Positions 22,075-33,183 of a DNA stretch of 64,000 nt are shown piece after piece. This DNA comes from Proteles cristata cristata. Taxonomy: Eukaryota; Chordata; Mammalia; Carnivora; Hyaenidae. The stretch lies in contig JAESUZ010002605.1 in assembly GCA_017311185.1 (NCBI GenBank), forward strand, positions 729,646-793,645. Direction: 5' to 3'. Below the pieces are notes generated by a model. That model had not been told where the DNA came from and searched no databases. It saw only the letters and a list, made by a program, of their open reading frames with translations. The first letter of the stretch is position 1; every line of letters starts with the position of its first letter. Position numbers and translations under genes: made by a program.

Positions 22075-22274
22075 GTATGATCTTTCCCCTTCTTAGATTT
22101 CCATATCATCATATATCACTCCTGCCCCAACTCCCTATACTTAAGCTGTATCAATCCTTCTGTTTCTCCTCATACACGGAAACTCTTTCCTTCCATAGCA
22201 TCATCGAACTAGCTGTGACCTCTGCTTGGAGTGTTTCTCCCCATGGATCCATGACCCACCCTTTCTCATCTTCC

Positions 22275-22355
22275 AGGTGTCCTCTGTGCTAGGTACTTTC
22301 ATATGTACATATCATTAACTTTACCACCCCTACATCACAGTGAGGTAGGTAGAGT
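22275..22355 (+). repeat. MIR fragment
   Basis: GTGCTAGGTACTTTCATATGTACATATCATTAAC and GTGAGGTAGGTAG match the MIR 5' half (GTGCCAGGCACT...TTTACATGTATTAACTC...ATGAGGTAGGTA). Confidence 0.6.
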
Positions 22356-22398
22356 GAGAAAGGATCAACTAAATTTAAAATGTACATATGTACAAATG

Positions 22399-22399
22399 C

Positions 22400-22426
<27 letters not shown>
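22399..22426. repeat. (TA)n microsatellite
   Basis: About thirteen TA units lie in a row. It is likely to vary in length. Confidence 0.92.
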
Positions 22427-22433
<7 letters not shown>

Positions 22434-22439
22434 TCATTG

Positions 22440-22640
22440 ATTAGTTTACAAAGTACTTTAAAATGAGTCCATTTGATCCTATCCTCATTACGTCAGGTAG
22501 AAACAGATTTATAGAGGAAAGAAATGGAATCAGAAAGATTGTGATTTCACCAAAGTCACATAGATGGTAAAGCACTCGATCAAAGATTCAGCTAAAGTCA
22601 TTTGGGTTCAATGTAGTGGACTTCTTTACTCCATATCCCA
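22440..22640 (+). repeat. MIR SINE
   Basis: TATCCTCATTACGTCAGGTAG, then GATTTATAGAGGAAAGAAATGGAATC and TTCACCAAAGTCACATAGATGGTAAAGC, match the MIR 3' half in order. Confidence 0.7.
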
Positions 22641-22644
22641 AAGT

Positions 22645-23895
22645 GGCAAAGACAGTTCAAGAGAGTGAGGTAAGCCAATAGGATCTTAGAGAGTCAGCAA
22701 AGAGAAAACGTATTGACGAGGAGGTCAGGAGTAGCCTCTGGTAATATGATGAATCAACCAACACATTTGTTAAATTAAAACATTCACTAAATTCCTATCA
22801 TGTGCAAAACACTGACCTTGGCCAAAAGCAGCATAGAGTGGTTCTTATTCCCTAAAATGGAATTTTCAAAGAATAATGTCAACTGAAGTCCAATTAAATG
22901 AGGACAAGTCATAACACTCTGAAGAAAGGGAAGAGCACGCTCAGGTCAGTTCTCTGGGAATCTGGCTGTGAAAGGAGGAGACACCAGTTTGGTAACAGGC
23001 CAGAGAAGTGGGTCAAGTGAAGGTTGCATTCAAGACTCAAGGCAACAAGCAATTAGGTAGATTTCAGCTTCTTTAACTTGACAGTGTTTTGTGGCCTTTT
23101 TAGCCAACATTAGGAAATTTGCATTTCCACCTCAGGCTTCCAGTTATCAGCATCAAACTGACTTTTCCTAAGGGTCTCTTCTGGGAGCGGATGTCAATAC
23201 TGAAAGCTCAGTACACAAGGAGGAATGATGTTGACTCAGAAAATGCCCTTCTGATGACTGATGCTTTTGCTGCCTCAAGTTGGCAGAGTGACACATTGAC
23301 CCAGAGCCTCCCAGGACATGGCTGATCCCTAGGAGTAAGATGAGAGCTTGGACAGCCTCATGAATAAGTCTGATGGGGTGAGGAGCATTTGATAGATGTA
23401 TGTTTGCCGTAGTGTACCCATTGTGCTCTCGAGACCTAGGAGTGGGAAGGCAACTTCCCAGAGTCCAGTTACTTACTCCAGAACAGCGGAAAGACTCTTG
23501 AGTTTAACTCAAAGTAACTGCACTGGCAGATCTGAATTTGGTTTATAGTGGGTGGCTCCTTAGCCTTGTCCCTAATTACCTACAATCAGTGACCTTGGAG
23601 GTTCTGCATTTGAAAGTTGGCAGATGGGAAGGTGGGGGCAAGGCCTAAAAGATTGAGGTAAATCAGGTAACTTCTATTCATTTCCTAGGAGAAGAGATGA
23701 AAATGTGACAAGGAAAGAAACTGAAGCAAACAGCTACATATGCTGAAGGAATGAAGTCAGGACAAAAGTCAGCCTATGAGGTAAAAGGTCAATAACTAGA
23801 CAGACACACTGGAACAAAACCAGGTATACAGTGGGTTAAGTCAGCAGATTTAGAAATTGTATTTACTACATTAGTCGAGAGAAATAATAACTATT
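22645..23895. other. Unassigned non-coding sequence
   Basis: About 1.25 kb without recognised repeats or genes. The short frame at 23119-23325 shows no domain. Confidence 0.5.
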
Positions 23896-23899
23896 TTCT

Positions 23900-24102
23900 A
23901 TTTTTAAAGTTTATTTATTTATTTTGAAAGAGAGAGAGCAAGTGGAGAAGGGGCAGAGAGAGTAGGAGAGAGAGAATCCCAAGCAGGCTCTGAGCTGTCA
24001 GTGCAGAGCCTGGGGCAGGGTTTGAACCCACAAACCATGAGATCATGACCTGAGCTGGAACCAAGAGTTGTACACTTGACCGACTGCGCCACCCTGGCCC
24101 CT
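23900..24102 (-). mobile_element. Felid CAN-SINE, antisense
   Basis: The reversed tail TTTTTAAAGTTTATTTATTTATTTTG starts near 23901. The reversed B-box region GGGTTTGAACCCACAAACC is near 24018-24036 and the reversed head CTGCGCCACCCTGGCCCC ends at 24102. The flanks TAACTATTTTC and TAAATATTTTCC suggest an imperfect TSD. Confidence 0.9.
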
Positions 24103-24104
24103 CC

Positions 24105-24790
24105 TAAATATTTTCCATAAACTACATGCAAACATAGAATTCCTGGTGAAGCTCAATACTTAAGTATCATTTGTTTCCATCTGGGTCTTGCTCTAAAAGT
24201 CTCGTAATGGGTGCTCCTTCCTGATTCTGGCCCAAAGCCTTCCTGAGTCTTGATTATCTTACACTCTTTTAAACTTTGATTTCAGATCCTTCCTCCACAG
24301 TGCTTAGAGGTTGTCTCCTTGATGTTCCATGGATACTATGCTCACAGAGGTCTAAAAGGTTACCTGTCATAGAGCAGGAAGTAGGTAAGAACCCCTATGA
24401 TACATTCCAATGGAGTTTTCCTACAACTTCCCACAAACACCCAGTTGTTACCCTCATCTTGTTCATATTTTCTCTTTTTTTTTCTTTTGTCATATTTTCC
24501 CCTAGAACTCTCCACGCAGAAAAAGAAGAAAATTTGGTAGCCATGAGAGTAGCAATCAAGAACTCCCCCAGTTGAAAATGAATCTGACATTCCTCCTGGT
24601 CAGTACAATCAACATGAACCAATCATACTTTGGAAATTATAGTTATAACCCATAGATAGATGTTAAGTTGAGGTTTGCCTTTCTCATAAAACAGTATAGA
24701 TAAGTTGAATATATTCTCTTAATGGGTCCAGAAATGGCTACATATGGGTCTAGGTAACATATGGAGAAAGGACAGAATATCATTCAACCT
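24105..24790 (+). other. Unassigned sequence containing an exon-like segment
   Basis: No repeat is recognised. Positions 24286-24384 (99 nt) are preceded by a pyrimidine-rich acceptor ending TTTGATTTCAG and followed by a strong donor GTAAGA (from 24385). The segment is open in one frame that begins at the ATG at 24276. The encoded residues match no family I know. It could be a chance exon-like stretch, a non-coding RNA exon or a lineage-specific exon. Confidence 0.25.
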
Positions 24791-24794
24791 TGGA

Positions 24795-25224
24795 TGTCCT
24801 TTTAAAAACTACCAATACTCAGGTCCCACTGCAGATCAGTTAAATCAAAATACAAATAGGAATCACTATCTAATAGCAGAGTGTTGATATGAGACTTTTA
24901 TAAGGCAAAATGGTATAAAGGGAAGCAATTACCGTTACTTAATATGGAAAATTTTTTCAAGATTCACGAACACCCCAAAAAACTTTCTTAGGCTTTTAAG
25001 CAAGATGTGTCTTAGCACACATCTTGTTAACAGATATACAAAATAAACTGAAATAAAGCACAGGTGTTCACAGACACATTTCAAAGCTCTGGCAGCTCAA
25101 TACTGAGATGCTGAGTGTAGTTCCTGGGGAAGGAGATTGGTGGGGCTGCTCTCACTGCTCTGGGCGGGCGCTGCCTCTATAATGACTCGCTACAAAATAA
25201 ATGCAGCAGGTTGAGGACCACTGA
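24795..25224. repeat. Possible hAT-Charlie (MER5-related) remnants
   Basis: The left part (24800-24865, CAGGTCCCACTGCAGATCAGTTAAATC) resembles the middle of MER5. The right part ends GGTTGAGGACCACTGAT at 25210-25226, which is a Charlie-type terminal inverted repeat. They may be one damaged element or two. Confidence 0.4.
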
Positions 25225-25249
25225 TCTCATATTCAGAGGAATGTAAACC

Positions 25250-25384
25250 TAAGAATCAGGGCACATGGGTGGCACAGTCGGTCAAAGGTCTGACTCTTGA
25301 TTTTGGCTCAGGTCATGATTTTGGGGTTCATGAGTTCAAGCCCCATATCAGCCTCTGTCCTGATGGTACAAAGCCTGCTTAGGA

Positions 25385-25426
<42 letters not shown>

Positions 25427-25498
25427 GCCTTTCTCCTTCTCATGCTCTCTCTCTCTCAAAGTAAATAAAAATTTTGAAAATTTTTAAAAAAGAATTGG
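25250..25498 (+). mobile_element. Felid CAN-SINE, older subfamily
   Basis: The body is about 25259-25489: GGCACATGGGTGGCACAGTCGG head, GAGTTCAAGCCCC B-box region, a long (TC)n block at 25389-25425 and an A-rich tail. The flanks AAGAATCAG and AAGAATTGG form a weak TSD. Confidence 0.9.
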
Positions 25499-25600
25499 AT
25501 GTTAATCTCTGTTCTACCACTCACTTATGCTGTGACCTTGAACAAACCACCTAGTCCTTGGGCTTGAATTTCTTCCACCACAAAATGTCGATGCCCCCTT
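25492..25600 (+). repeat. MIR fragment
   Basis: CTGTTCTACCACTCACTTATGCTGTGACCTTGAACAAACCACC follows the MIR core order. It lies directly after the SINE insertion point. Confidence 0.6.
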
Positions 25601-25604
25601 CTCT

Positions 25605-26120
25605 CTATTCCCTTCTTTTACATGGACTAAATCCTCTACAGATATCATCTAGTTTTAATGGTTTATCATTTTCAATACCTACAAATGACTCAAGTGGGAT
25701 TATTTTGGCTTCTCAGATCACAGAAAAATCTCATGACAAAAGGCACTAAAGTGATTAAGGATGAGAGGCAGGAAACATCTGGTAGGCAGCCAGAGACTTA
25801 ACATGAGGGACTGAGCTGGAAGAAAGAGCCAGTCTTCCCAAATGTCAACCCTCCATGGACTTAGGAGGAAAATAATGAGAAAGGAAGTGCCTGGTTTGTG
25901 GAGAAAGCAGTTTAGCAGTGGTAGAGTTCTGATGGAGCAATATCAGGTTTTCGGTGATTCTGCTTTTAAATTTCCAACCCTGCCCTTTGCAGGAAATTGA
26001 TAAACTAAACTTGAGATCCTTATCTTATTTTGTGTGGATGTTGTATCTAACACACACCTACATATCTATTCAAACATACATAGTGACATACATTATATAT
26101 CAATGTATATATTCATATAT
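25605..26120. other. Unassigned non-coding sequence
   Basis: Nothing recognised except AT-rich simple sequence at 26050-26115. Confidence 0.45.
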
Positions 26121-26124
26121 TCAC

Positions 26125-26290
26125 AGCAATTTTTCATTAAACAAATATTTATTAAATATCTATTGTGTTTTACACATTAATATGTTTTACATATTGAAGA
26201 TACAGCATATACAAAACAATAAAAGTTCCCTCTCAATGACAGCTTACATTGTAGTGGAGAAGGCAGACTATATAAGATAAGCAAGGATAC
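26125..26290 (-). repeat. L2 LINE 3' fragment, antisense
   Basis: AAACAAATATTTATTAAATATCTATTGTG, GAAGATACAGCATATACAAAAC and GACAGCTTACATTGTAGTGGAG give the L2 3' end on the reverse strand. Confidence 0.75.
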
Positions 26291-26439
26291 CCTGATAAAG
26301 AATATACAGACAAATTACAGGAAAAATATGCCAGAAGTGTTGGCGTGGGGATGTAGTTTTTGGTGGGGAAGCGGAGAGAAAGATAATCCCACATATCTTA
26401 TTTGGAGTTAGATGCAATTAACTTAGGTTTCCATCTGTG

Positions 26440-26560
26440 TAGTGAGGATTGTTTGCCTTCTTCTCAAGGTCTGTTGGGAGGGTTAAGTGAAACTGTGTAT
26501 AGTCCTTGATGAGGTACCTGGCAGGTTCTAAAGGACTCAATTAGTAGAGAAAGCAAAAGG
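26440..26560 (+). repeat. MIR fragment (3' part)
   Basis: GGTCTGTTGGGAGGGTTAAGTGAAACTGTG and TGAGGTACCTGGCAGGTTC resemble the 3' half of MIR. Confidence 0.5.
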
Positions 26561-27000
26561 AATAGTGGAGACTGGATGACTGACCCAGAGTCAGCACCAG
26601 GTCAATAGTATCTCTCAGAGCTTGAGGCTTCACATCTCAGCTCTACAGCATTGTGTTTACAAAGTGGTTCTGATAGCAAAAGTGATAGCACTCCCACTGT
26701 ATCTGTAGCAAAAATGTGAGGTCCACAAAGGCAGGGGTGGACTGTCTGGTCCCCACTACAATCCAGAAAGTAGTAAGGACTCGAGTAGTATGTGTAGAAT
26801 ATTAATTGTACTTACTACTCTAATTTCTAAAGGTAACCCATAAAACTCAACACTATTAGCCATGGAAATGCTGCATCTCCACAGGTATTGAGTTTTACAC
26901 CATGTGCTGAATGAGACTCGAACATGCTTAACTAAATTAATGTTTTGTTTATTGGTTTAGTTTACTTTAGATTATATGAGAGTAAGTGGATTTCCAGGGT
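26561..27000. other. Unassigned non-coding sequence
   Basis: No gene or confident repeat. Confidence 0.5.
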
Positions 27001-27001
27001 T

Positions 27002-27254
27002 GAAATAAGAATTTTTTAAATGTTTTTGTTTTTGTTTTTGTTTTAATTTCTGAGAGAAAGAGAGAGAGACAGCGTGAGCAGGGAAGGGTCAGAGAGAGAG
27101 GCAGACACAGAACATGAAGCAGGCTCCAGGCTCTGAGCTAGCTGTCAGCACAAAGACCGACACGGGGCTCGAACCCACAAACTGTGAGATCATGACCTGA
27201 GCTGAAGTCAGACGCTCAACCGACTGAGCCACCCAGGCGCCCAGAAATAAGAAT
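27002..27254 (-). mobile_element. Felid CAN-SINE, antisense, with TSDs
   Basis: The body is 27013-27243. The reversed B box GGGGCTCGAACCCACAAACTG and the reversed head TGAGCCACCCAGGCGCCC are clear, with a (GTTTTT)n-like reversed tail at 27023-27043. The 11-bp TSD GAAATAAGAAT lies at 27002-27012 and 27244-27254. Confidence 0.94.
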
Positions 27255-27329
27255 ATTTTAAATAAGCATTTACCTTTTTCCAGCCCTTGCCCTTCACCGT
27301 AGTGTTTCAATGCCCAATCGATTTCCTCT

Positions 27330-28760
27330 GCATGTAAAGAAGATAGCTTTATTGTTTAGTCACTACCTGTGCTGTTTCCATTTCTAAGCTCCCTGTCCAC
27401 TCTTCAACTTCTTGCCTCTGTCATGAACACCTCTTTTTTTGACAACCACTAAGGACTTCAGTTCTATCCTATCCTCCTTGGCTTCCCAGAATCCCTTAAA
27501 CCCTGATGAATATATCAGTCCTCCTTTGAGACTGTCCTCTCTTTTGACTTTCAGAAGGTTGGGCCTTTGGTTCTTTGTACCCTTCTAGTCTTCCTTCCCT
27601 GTCTCCCTGCGTTATCTTTCCTCTCTCTCCCTGCTCCCTACACATTGTCAACCGCCAGAGAGTGTAATCTTTATTCCTCTTCTCATCTCCCTCAGTTAAC
27701 CGGTTGTTGTTGTTTTAATCATGACTTCAGTTATCATCTTTATAAGAGATGCCACTACTTTGTTTCCTGGTCATACTCCAGGATGGCTTCTAGGCCTACA
27801 TTTATATGAGCAAGATATTCGGGGCGGGGGGCGGGGGGGCATTTTTCTCTGTTCTCTTATACGTAGTACATCCAAATAGAATTCTTTATCCCCAAGCCTT
27901 TTATTCCCCACCATCATCTTCCTCTTGCTGTGTTCTCCATCTCTGCTCATGCCATTACTGTCTCTCTACCTACCCAGGCTTAAAAACCCTACACCCATGA
28001 CTACTCATTCCTGTCCTTTATTCCCATATGCTATGAGCCATCAGATCCAATGCACCATTGGTTCCATGTTGCTTCTCACATATCATCCCTTTCTTTGAAC
28101 TCCTTCAGTTGTGGTCAGCATTAACTCTTATCTACACCATGGCCTTATAGCAGTTCTCAGCCTCCCCCTCATCCTCCAGACTGTCCTCCATGCTTATGCA
28201 GTTCTAATTGTGTTCCTCTCCTTCTGTTGCTTCTGAAATAAAGCTCAACATCTTTGCATCTAAAACTTTTAACAATCTGGCCCCAAATACCCCTTCCCAC
28301 TCAATTTTCTATCTTTCCCCTTTCATGTGGTGTTTCAGCTGCACCAAATCACTCCCCATGACTCAGACTTAACTGCCCTGGTGTTCTTGACCCTATGGCA
28401 CCTTCCACCTAGCATGTATTGCCCCTAACTTGGCCCACGAAATTGTAGAGGCATTTATCATGTGATTACATGGCCCCCTCCCTGCTACTGTTCAATGTAC
28501 TGACCTAGTATATCCCCCACGATTGTCTTATCGCTTCGACTATTGCTCAGATGGCCACCAGTCTCAGCTGGCTTCCCTCATCCCCTTTCAGCAAGCCTGG
28601 ATCCCTTTTGCAATGTAGTACCCTCTCTCCCAGGGGGAACATTGCCAAATATCAGCACTGCTCACCTTAATAATGGTTCTCCTTTGATCAAGGGTGAGAA
28701 ATTTCAGCTAATGCATCATGTTTACATCTCCCGTTTTCATTTCACTTAAAATTGCTAATC
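27330..28760 (+). repeat. L2 (CR1-like) LINE, 3' ORF2 and UTR remnant, about 1.4 kb
   Basis: A decayed sense L2. One frame keeps FSYHLY (near 27730), which fits the segment just before the catalytic Asp pair of L2 reverse transcriptase; the Asp pair is lost. Downstream phrases follow in L2 order: CTGCTCATGCCATTACTG, AACAATCTGGCCCCAAATACC and CATGTGGTGTTTCAGCTGCACC. A G-rich block (27821-27839) interrupts it. Confidence 0.6.
27821..27839 (+). repeat. G-rich tract, possible G-quadruplex
   Basis: Runs of four, six and seven G separated by single C residues lie inside otherwise pyrimidine-rich L2 sequence. The run pattern can be divided into four G-triplets. Confidence 0.6.
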
Positions 28761-28764
28761 AATT

Positions 28765-29780
28765 CTTTTTAATCAGCACTTTTCCCACCAACCTCAAAGA
28801 CCCAACCATCTTTCTGTTCCTTAGGCTTAGATCCTTAGAGCAGAGTCAGGCTGCAAACCTGGGAGGGGAGGAGGCGGTAAGGGGAGGGGGAGGAAGGACA
28901 CCTCTCTTAGAACCTTTTTCTTTTGCTGTTAGAAATGCAGGCAGCAGCCCTGCTTGATCGCTTAGCTCCAGGGCTGAGAATTCAAACAAATTCCCTCGCC
29001 AAAGAACATTATGTATTTACTTAGCAGCAAGGAGAGCATTTTCTAAATAATTAATTGCAAGCTCAGGGTCTTCCTGAACTGTACTCAGTTCCTGGAATCC
29101 ACCCCGAAGGATCCTGTGTACCGCTTATTTATAACTGTCACCGTAGCTATAGATCTGTCTCTGTATGCTTTTGAGTTTTCTTTCTGTTTTTCTCTAAAGA
29201 AGAAGAAAATGAATTCTCTGCTGCAGTGTAATTTTAAAGATTTATTTTGATTAGTCAAAATTGGAGAATATGAAAAAGCTTTTCCCTGGGATGCTAATCC
29301 TCCAAATGCTTACGTTTGAATTTGTCCTTGGCATGCTGTTTCTCACATTCCTGCTCACAGGGTCTCAAGTCCTTTGCCTGAGCATGCCTTCTAACTTTGC
29401 TTTTGTTTGGGGGGCTTAGGATATCAGACTACAAGTGGTACAAATTTTGAACAAAGCAGGCCTCAGTCCAGGGGAGATTTGATGGGTCATATCAAAGCAT
29501 ACCTGTGCAAATGGTAGTGAAATAAATATTTTCCCACCACCTTCTAAATTCATTTGGGTCAAGTAAAACTCACAGGCCTAAACTAGATAATAACTTCATA
29601 TCATCTTTATGACAAATAAATACTCTTAATCTACCCAGAATTATGTGGGGTTTTTTTTTGGTAGTGTATTGTGGCAACAAAATATGTTGTTAGGACCTGC
29701 AAGAATTACTGTAGCAAAACAAAGGCTCATACCTGATATAGAAGACACAGGATATCAGTGATGTTCTGTTGCCCGGAAGT
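28765..29780. other. Unassigned sequence, possible conserved non-coding element
   Basis: After a purine-rich block (28858-28905, again G4-capable) comes about 0.8 kb free of recognisable repeats. It has AT-rich homeodomain-type motifs such as AATAATTAATTG at 29046-29057 and TTTATTTTGATTAG near 29239-29253. The regulatory idea rests only on composition and the lack of repeats. Confidence 0.3.
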
Positions 29781-29784
29781 GGAA

Positions 29785-29945
29785 ATCATACAATTCCAGA
29801 GCTGGGAGTGATCATCAAAGCCAGCCCTCCTAGGAAACTGAGGCTCAGACAGGTAAAGGAGCCTGCCCAATTATTTTATTAGTATTAAAAGTCGATGAAA
29901 GTCTCCTGACTCATTTAAGTCATGCCATTAAACCAAACCACATCT
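29785..29945 (+). repeat. MIR-like fragment
   Basis: CCAGAGCTGGGAGTGATCATC and CTAGGAAACTGAGGCTCAGACAGGTAAAGGAGCCTGCCC resemble MIR-family sequence. Confidence 0.5.
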
Positions 29946-29949
29946 AATA

Positions 29950-30895
29950 TTACACATACGAGGTGAGCCTGTTAAGATTTGCCCAGAGTTTATCAGAGAA
30001 ACCAGATTTTAAGAAAACAAACAAAAAACTCTCATCAACTGTTGAATAAAATCTCTTATTTGGCTCAAGGATGGAATAAGGATGATATAAAGGCAAATCA
30101 AAGTAATCTTAAGCTTGAAGATCTCCTAATCGTGCATTAAAATAAACAAGGAATAAATTTGCTACCAAAAGGTCTCTCTTTGTTCTCCATCTGTCCATTT
30201 CTTCTGTCTTCCTTTTGTTTCCAGCCCCTTTCTTTCCCCGTCTGGCCGAAGAATCCAACCAAAATTAGTCAGTTGCTCTCAAACAATCTAGTAGGGAGAC
30301 GCCTGCCATTTACCTTTAATTAATCAAAGAGCAAATGTGAAGAGTTGCTCAGAGCCAGCTTCTGGAGATCTCTGCGAGAAGCGTGCTATCAGGGTTCAAG
30401 AGCTGTCAATGCAGCTGGCAGCCTTCTTCTCTTCATCAGAGACAGATTCAACCGGATTGCATACGTATTTTGAATGGTTGCTTAAAGTGACTTAGTTTAA
30501 GTAGCAGCACTCCATGGCTGAGCTGGCAGAGCTCAGTGAATGAGGACCAGACTCAGGTCTTGACAAAACTTCTCATCTCCATGGAGATTGAGGCTGTAGG
30601 AAAGTTCATCACACTGTCTTATTCACTCTCCTCACTGCCCATGCGCTGTCCCGCATGGCCTTTTCTCACCTCTGGGTTTTGTCCAATCAACTTACTGCAC
30701 TCTCTTCTGAGCTCAAAAAGTTCCCAATTGAATGATGCCAGAACCGTTCTTTCGTGTTGCATTTTTCCATATACTGTACGATTTTTAAAATTTGACCCAC
30801 AGTGAGACCTATGCAAAAATGATACCCATGCTGGTGTTCCCTGGAGCAGGACCCAACTCTGGTTTAGGTTCTTTGCCATTTTATTTCTCTTCCCT
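29950..30895. other. Unassigned sequence, possible conserved non-coding element
   Basis: No repeat is recognised. 30300-30490 has CCATTTACCTTTAATTAATCAAAG and GCTGTCAATGCAGCTGGCAG, which look like clustered factor-binding motifs. The open frames at 30536-30879 on both strands lack any family signature. Confidence 0.3.
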
Positions 30896-30899
30896 AACC

Positions 30900-31035
30900 C
30901 AAACTGGGGTTTTCTCTACAATGCAAAAGTTCCAAGGCCTGTGTGTCATTCAACTTTTAACCCTTGCCCTATATGCAGTGGCTGGTAAACAGTAAGTATT
31001 CGACATGTTTGTTGAATGAAGGAATAAGTAAGGAC
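30900..31035 (+). repeat. L2 LINE 3' end
   Basis: ATGCAGTGGCTGGTAAACAGTAAGTATTCGACATGTTTGTTGAATGAAGGAATAAG is the L2 3' terminus. Confidence 0.65.
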
Positions 31036-31039
31036 TCAG

Positions 31040-32735
31040 ATTCTGCCCCCACTTTGAAGCAGTGTCTCCGGATTTCTCTGCATCTGTCATCCTCTGCATG
31101 CAGGACACTGCTCTCATCTCGGCATGTTTTCTGCAGATTTTCTCACATAGCTTTATAAGCATCTTTTGGCTGCAGATTCTGCCTGCTTTCATGTTGGGGA
31201 TGGACATTGAGTTTTTTCCAGCTGGGTCTTTATTTTCTAAGGCAACTAGGAATGCTTCTAATGGATACATCATTAGAGTGATTTTTCAGCGGCTAACCAA
31301 GCTGTCATAGGAATTTAACACTGCCAAGTAGTAAAGCTCTTTGACACTACTCGTCTTTCTTTTACTTATATAAAATATTTAAATGTTTCATTGTGCACTT
31401 AAAACAGCTCCAGAAAAGTCTGAGTCGATAGAGAAGTTATTGAGGCTTTGTTGGTAGAATGTAAAATAATATGATTCTGGAAACATGAGATTTTTTTCAA
31501 TTTCATGATTGTCTTTGGCGACATAATTTTGTTTGAGCAGCTTGGTCTGTTAGGAATGGAATTAGTGACAGAGGCAACTTCATTGTTTTTTCATCACAGG
31601 TGGCAGATCATTTTCCTTTTCATCCTTGGGAGTTTTCTTGCCTTTGTGAAATGTGATCAGGAGCTCCAACAGTTTGGGGTGTGTGGTTTCCAACTCTGAG
31701 TGAAAGTGAAGGTAAAGAATTGAATCTGAGAACGTCCAGCGATAGTTAATCAAGAGGTAGAACTGTTCTTAATAAAATTTTTAATCCTGCCTGCACCAGA
31801 CCTATATTCCAGGATAATTAATTGCTCAGTTTTATCAGGCTGGGGAGTCTGAAAATACTTTGTTGTATTGATTAAGAGCATTGCATTTCTGTGCCACATA
31901 CCTCCTTGCATGTCAGGCAACTCACAGGAACAAAGGTACCACCATCTCAAGATAACCTAATAAATGGATTGTTTTAATTAAGTTATGTATTGATCCTAAT
32001 TTGTTATTAAATTTGATATGGAAAGGGATTGACATGGAGGGTAGGGTCTCTTATAAAATTTCTTAACCAAGAAAGAACAGTTTTTCCACAAAAATTTCCA
32101 CACACTCTTTGAGTGGATTTGTGGGCCATGGTCATGCCAGCTATTGGTCTCCATGGCTGAGTCTGTGCAATGTGACTAGGGTGGAAAGGAAATTTACTGT
32201 TTCCTTTTGGGGGGGGGTGGCTAGAGAAAGTGGAAGAGGGGAGAGATACATCCACAGTGTCAGCAGAAATGAAAGCCCCTGAATGGACACATGAGAAGGG
32301 TGTGAGGTAGTTTAGGATGGGCATTAACTCCACAGAAATCACAAGTCAGATACTCATTGAACATCACTGACTGTTAAAAAACAAAAACAAAAACAAAACT
32401 GTGGGTCGGCTTATCCTGGGAATCTCTAATGTGAGGTTGTTAGTTCTAGATGGAACACCAGAGATGAAATCATTAAACCAAACCCTTCCTTGCCATACCT
32501 GTACATAGAGCAAAGAGAGTTGAGTGATTTCACCATGGTACATCGAAGCAGGGAGACAACTGTAATCTAGGAGCTGTGACTCACACCCAGGCCAGTGGGT
32601 GTGGTTATAAAATCTAGAATACAATGGTGAGCAATGCTGAAGTCTATACTGTGAGTACCATAGGCTTATCTGTAGAATTTTAACAAAAGAGGAAGGAAGG
32701 AGGGAAGCTAGAATACATATTTAAAATAAGAAAAT
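31040..32735. other. Unassigned non-coding sequence
   Basis: About 1.7 kb without a recognised repeat or gene. It contains a 20-nt string (31853-31872) that recurs exactly at 33289-33308, and a G9 run near 32210. Open frames such as minus 32007-32342 lack domains. Confidence 0.5.
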
Positions 32736-32738
32736 ATT

Positions 32739-32888
32739 GGGGTGCCTAGGCGGCTCAGTCGGTTAAGCATCCAAATTCAGCTCAGGTCATGATCCCACGG
32801 TTCATGGGTTTGAGCTGAGGGCTCTGTGCTGACAGCTCAGCACATATTTATATATATAAAATATAAAAATATTTTTAAATAAATAAAT
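32739..32888 (+). mobile_element. Felid CAN-SINE, internally deleted
   Basis: Normal head (GGGGTGCCTAGGCGGCTCAG) and GGTTCATGGGTTTGAG, but most of the middle and the CT-rich segment are gone. Sequence jumps from GACAGCTCAG to an AT-rich tail with AATAAATAAATA. Confidence 0.85.
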
Positions 32889-33183
32889 AGTTATCATATC
32901 CACTACAAAAGGGGGGATGGGTAAAACTAGTGCTCAGACATTGCATTTTAAATTCAAAAGGTGCTCATAGCAAGGTTTTTCCTGTAGAGTTGCTGGGTTC
33001 ATGCTTGTTGTTTTAAATCTAGCTCCTCAAGCTTAGGGAAGAAACAAAATTCTAAAGATCCTACCTAGCATGTATATACACAAAGCAAGGAAAAAAACTG
33101 GATTTCTCACTTTGGACATTTGTTGCAGTAGGAATACTTTGCCCTCTCTCAGCTCCCAAGAACATCTTGGGGAGATGGCATAT

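Larger units (their letters stand above)
20770..22274 (+). repeat. L2 LINE (3' ORF and UTR), split by a SINE and an L1
   Basis: Three collinear L2 pieces are seen. 20770-20925 contains CAACACCTCCTAATCATCTCCCTGCC. 21166-21245 contains TCATTCCACTCCCTTACTCAAAAGC and GCACTTAGAATAAATCC. 22075-22274 contains CTCTGCTTGGAGTGTTTCTCC and ends near a CATCTTCCAGGTG segment. Removing the SINE (20939-21152) and the L1 (21264-22056) restores the order. Confidence 0.75.

Noticed and set aside
30536..31310. Cluster of short open frames on both strands
   Set aside because: None carries a known motif and part overlaps an L2 3' end. No splice pattern was found.
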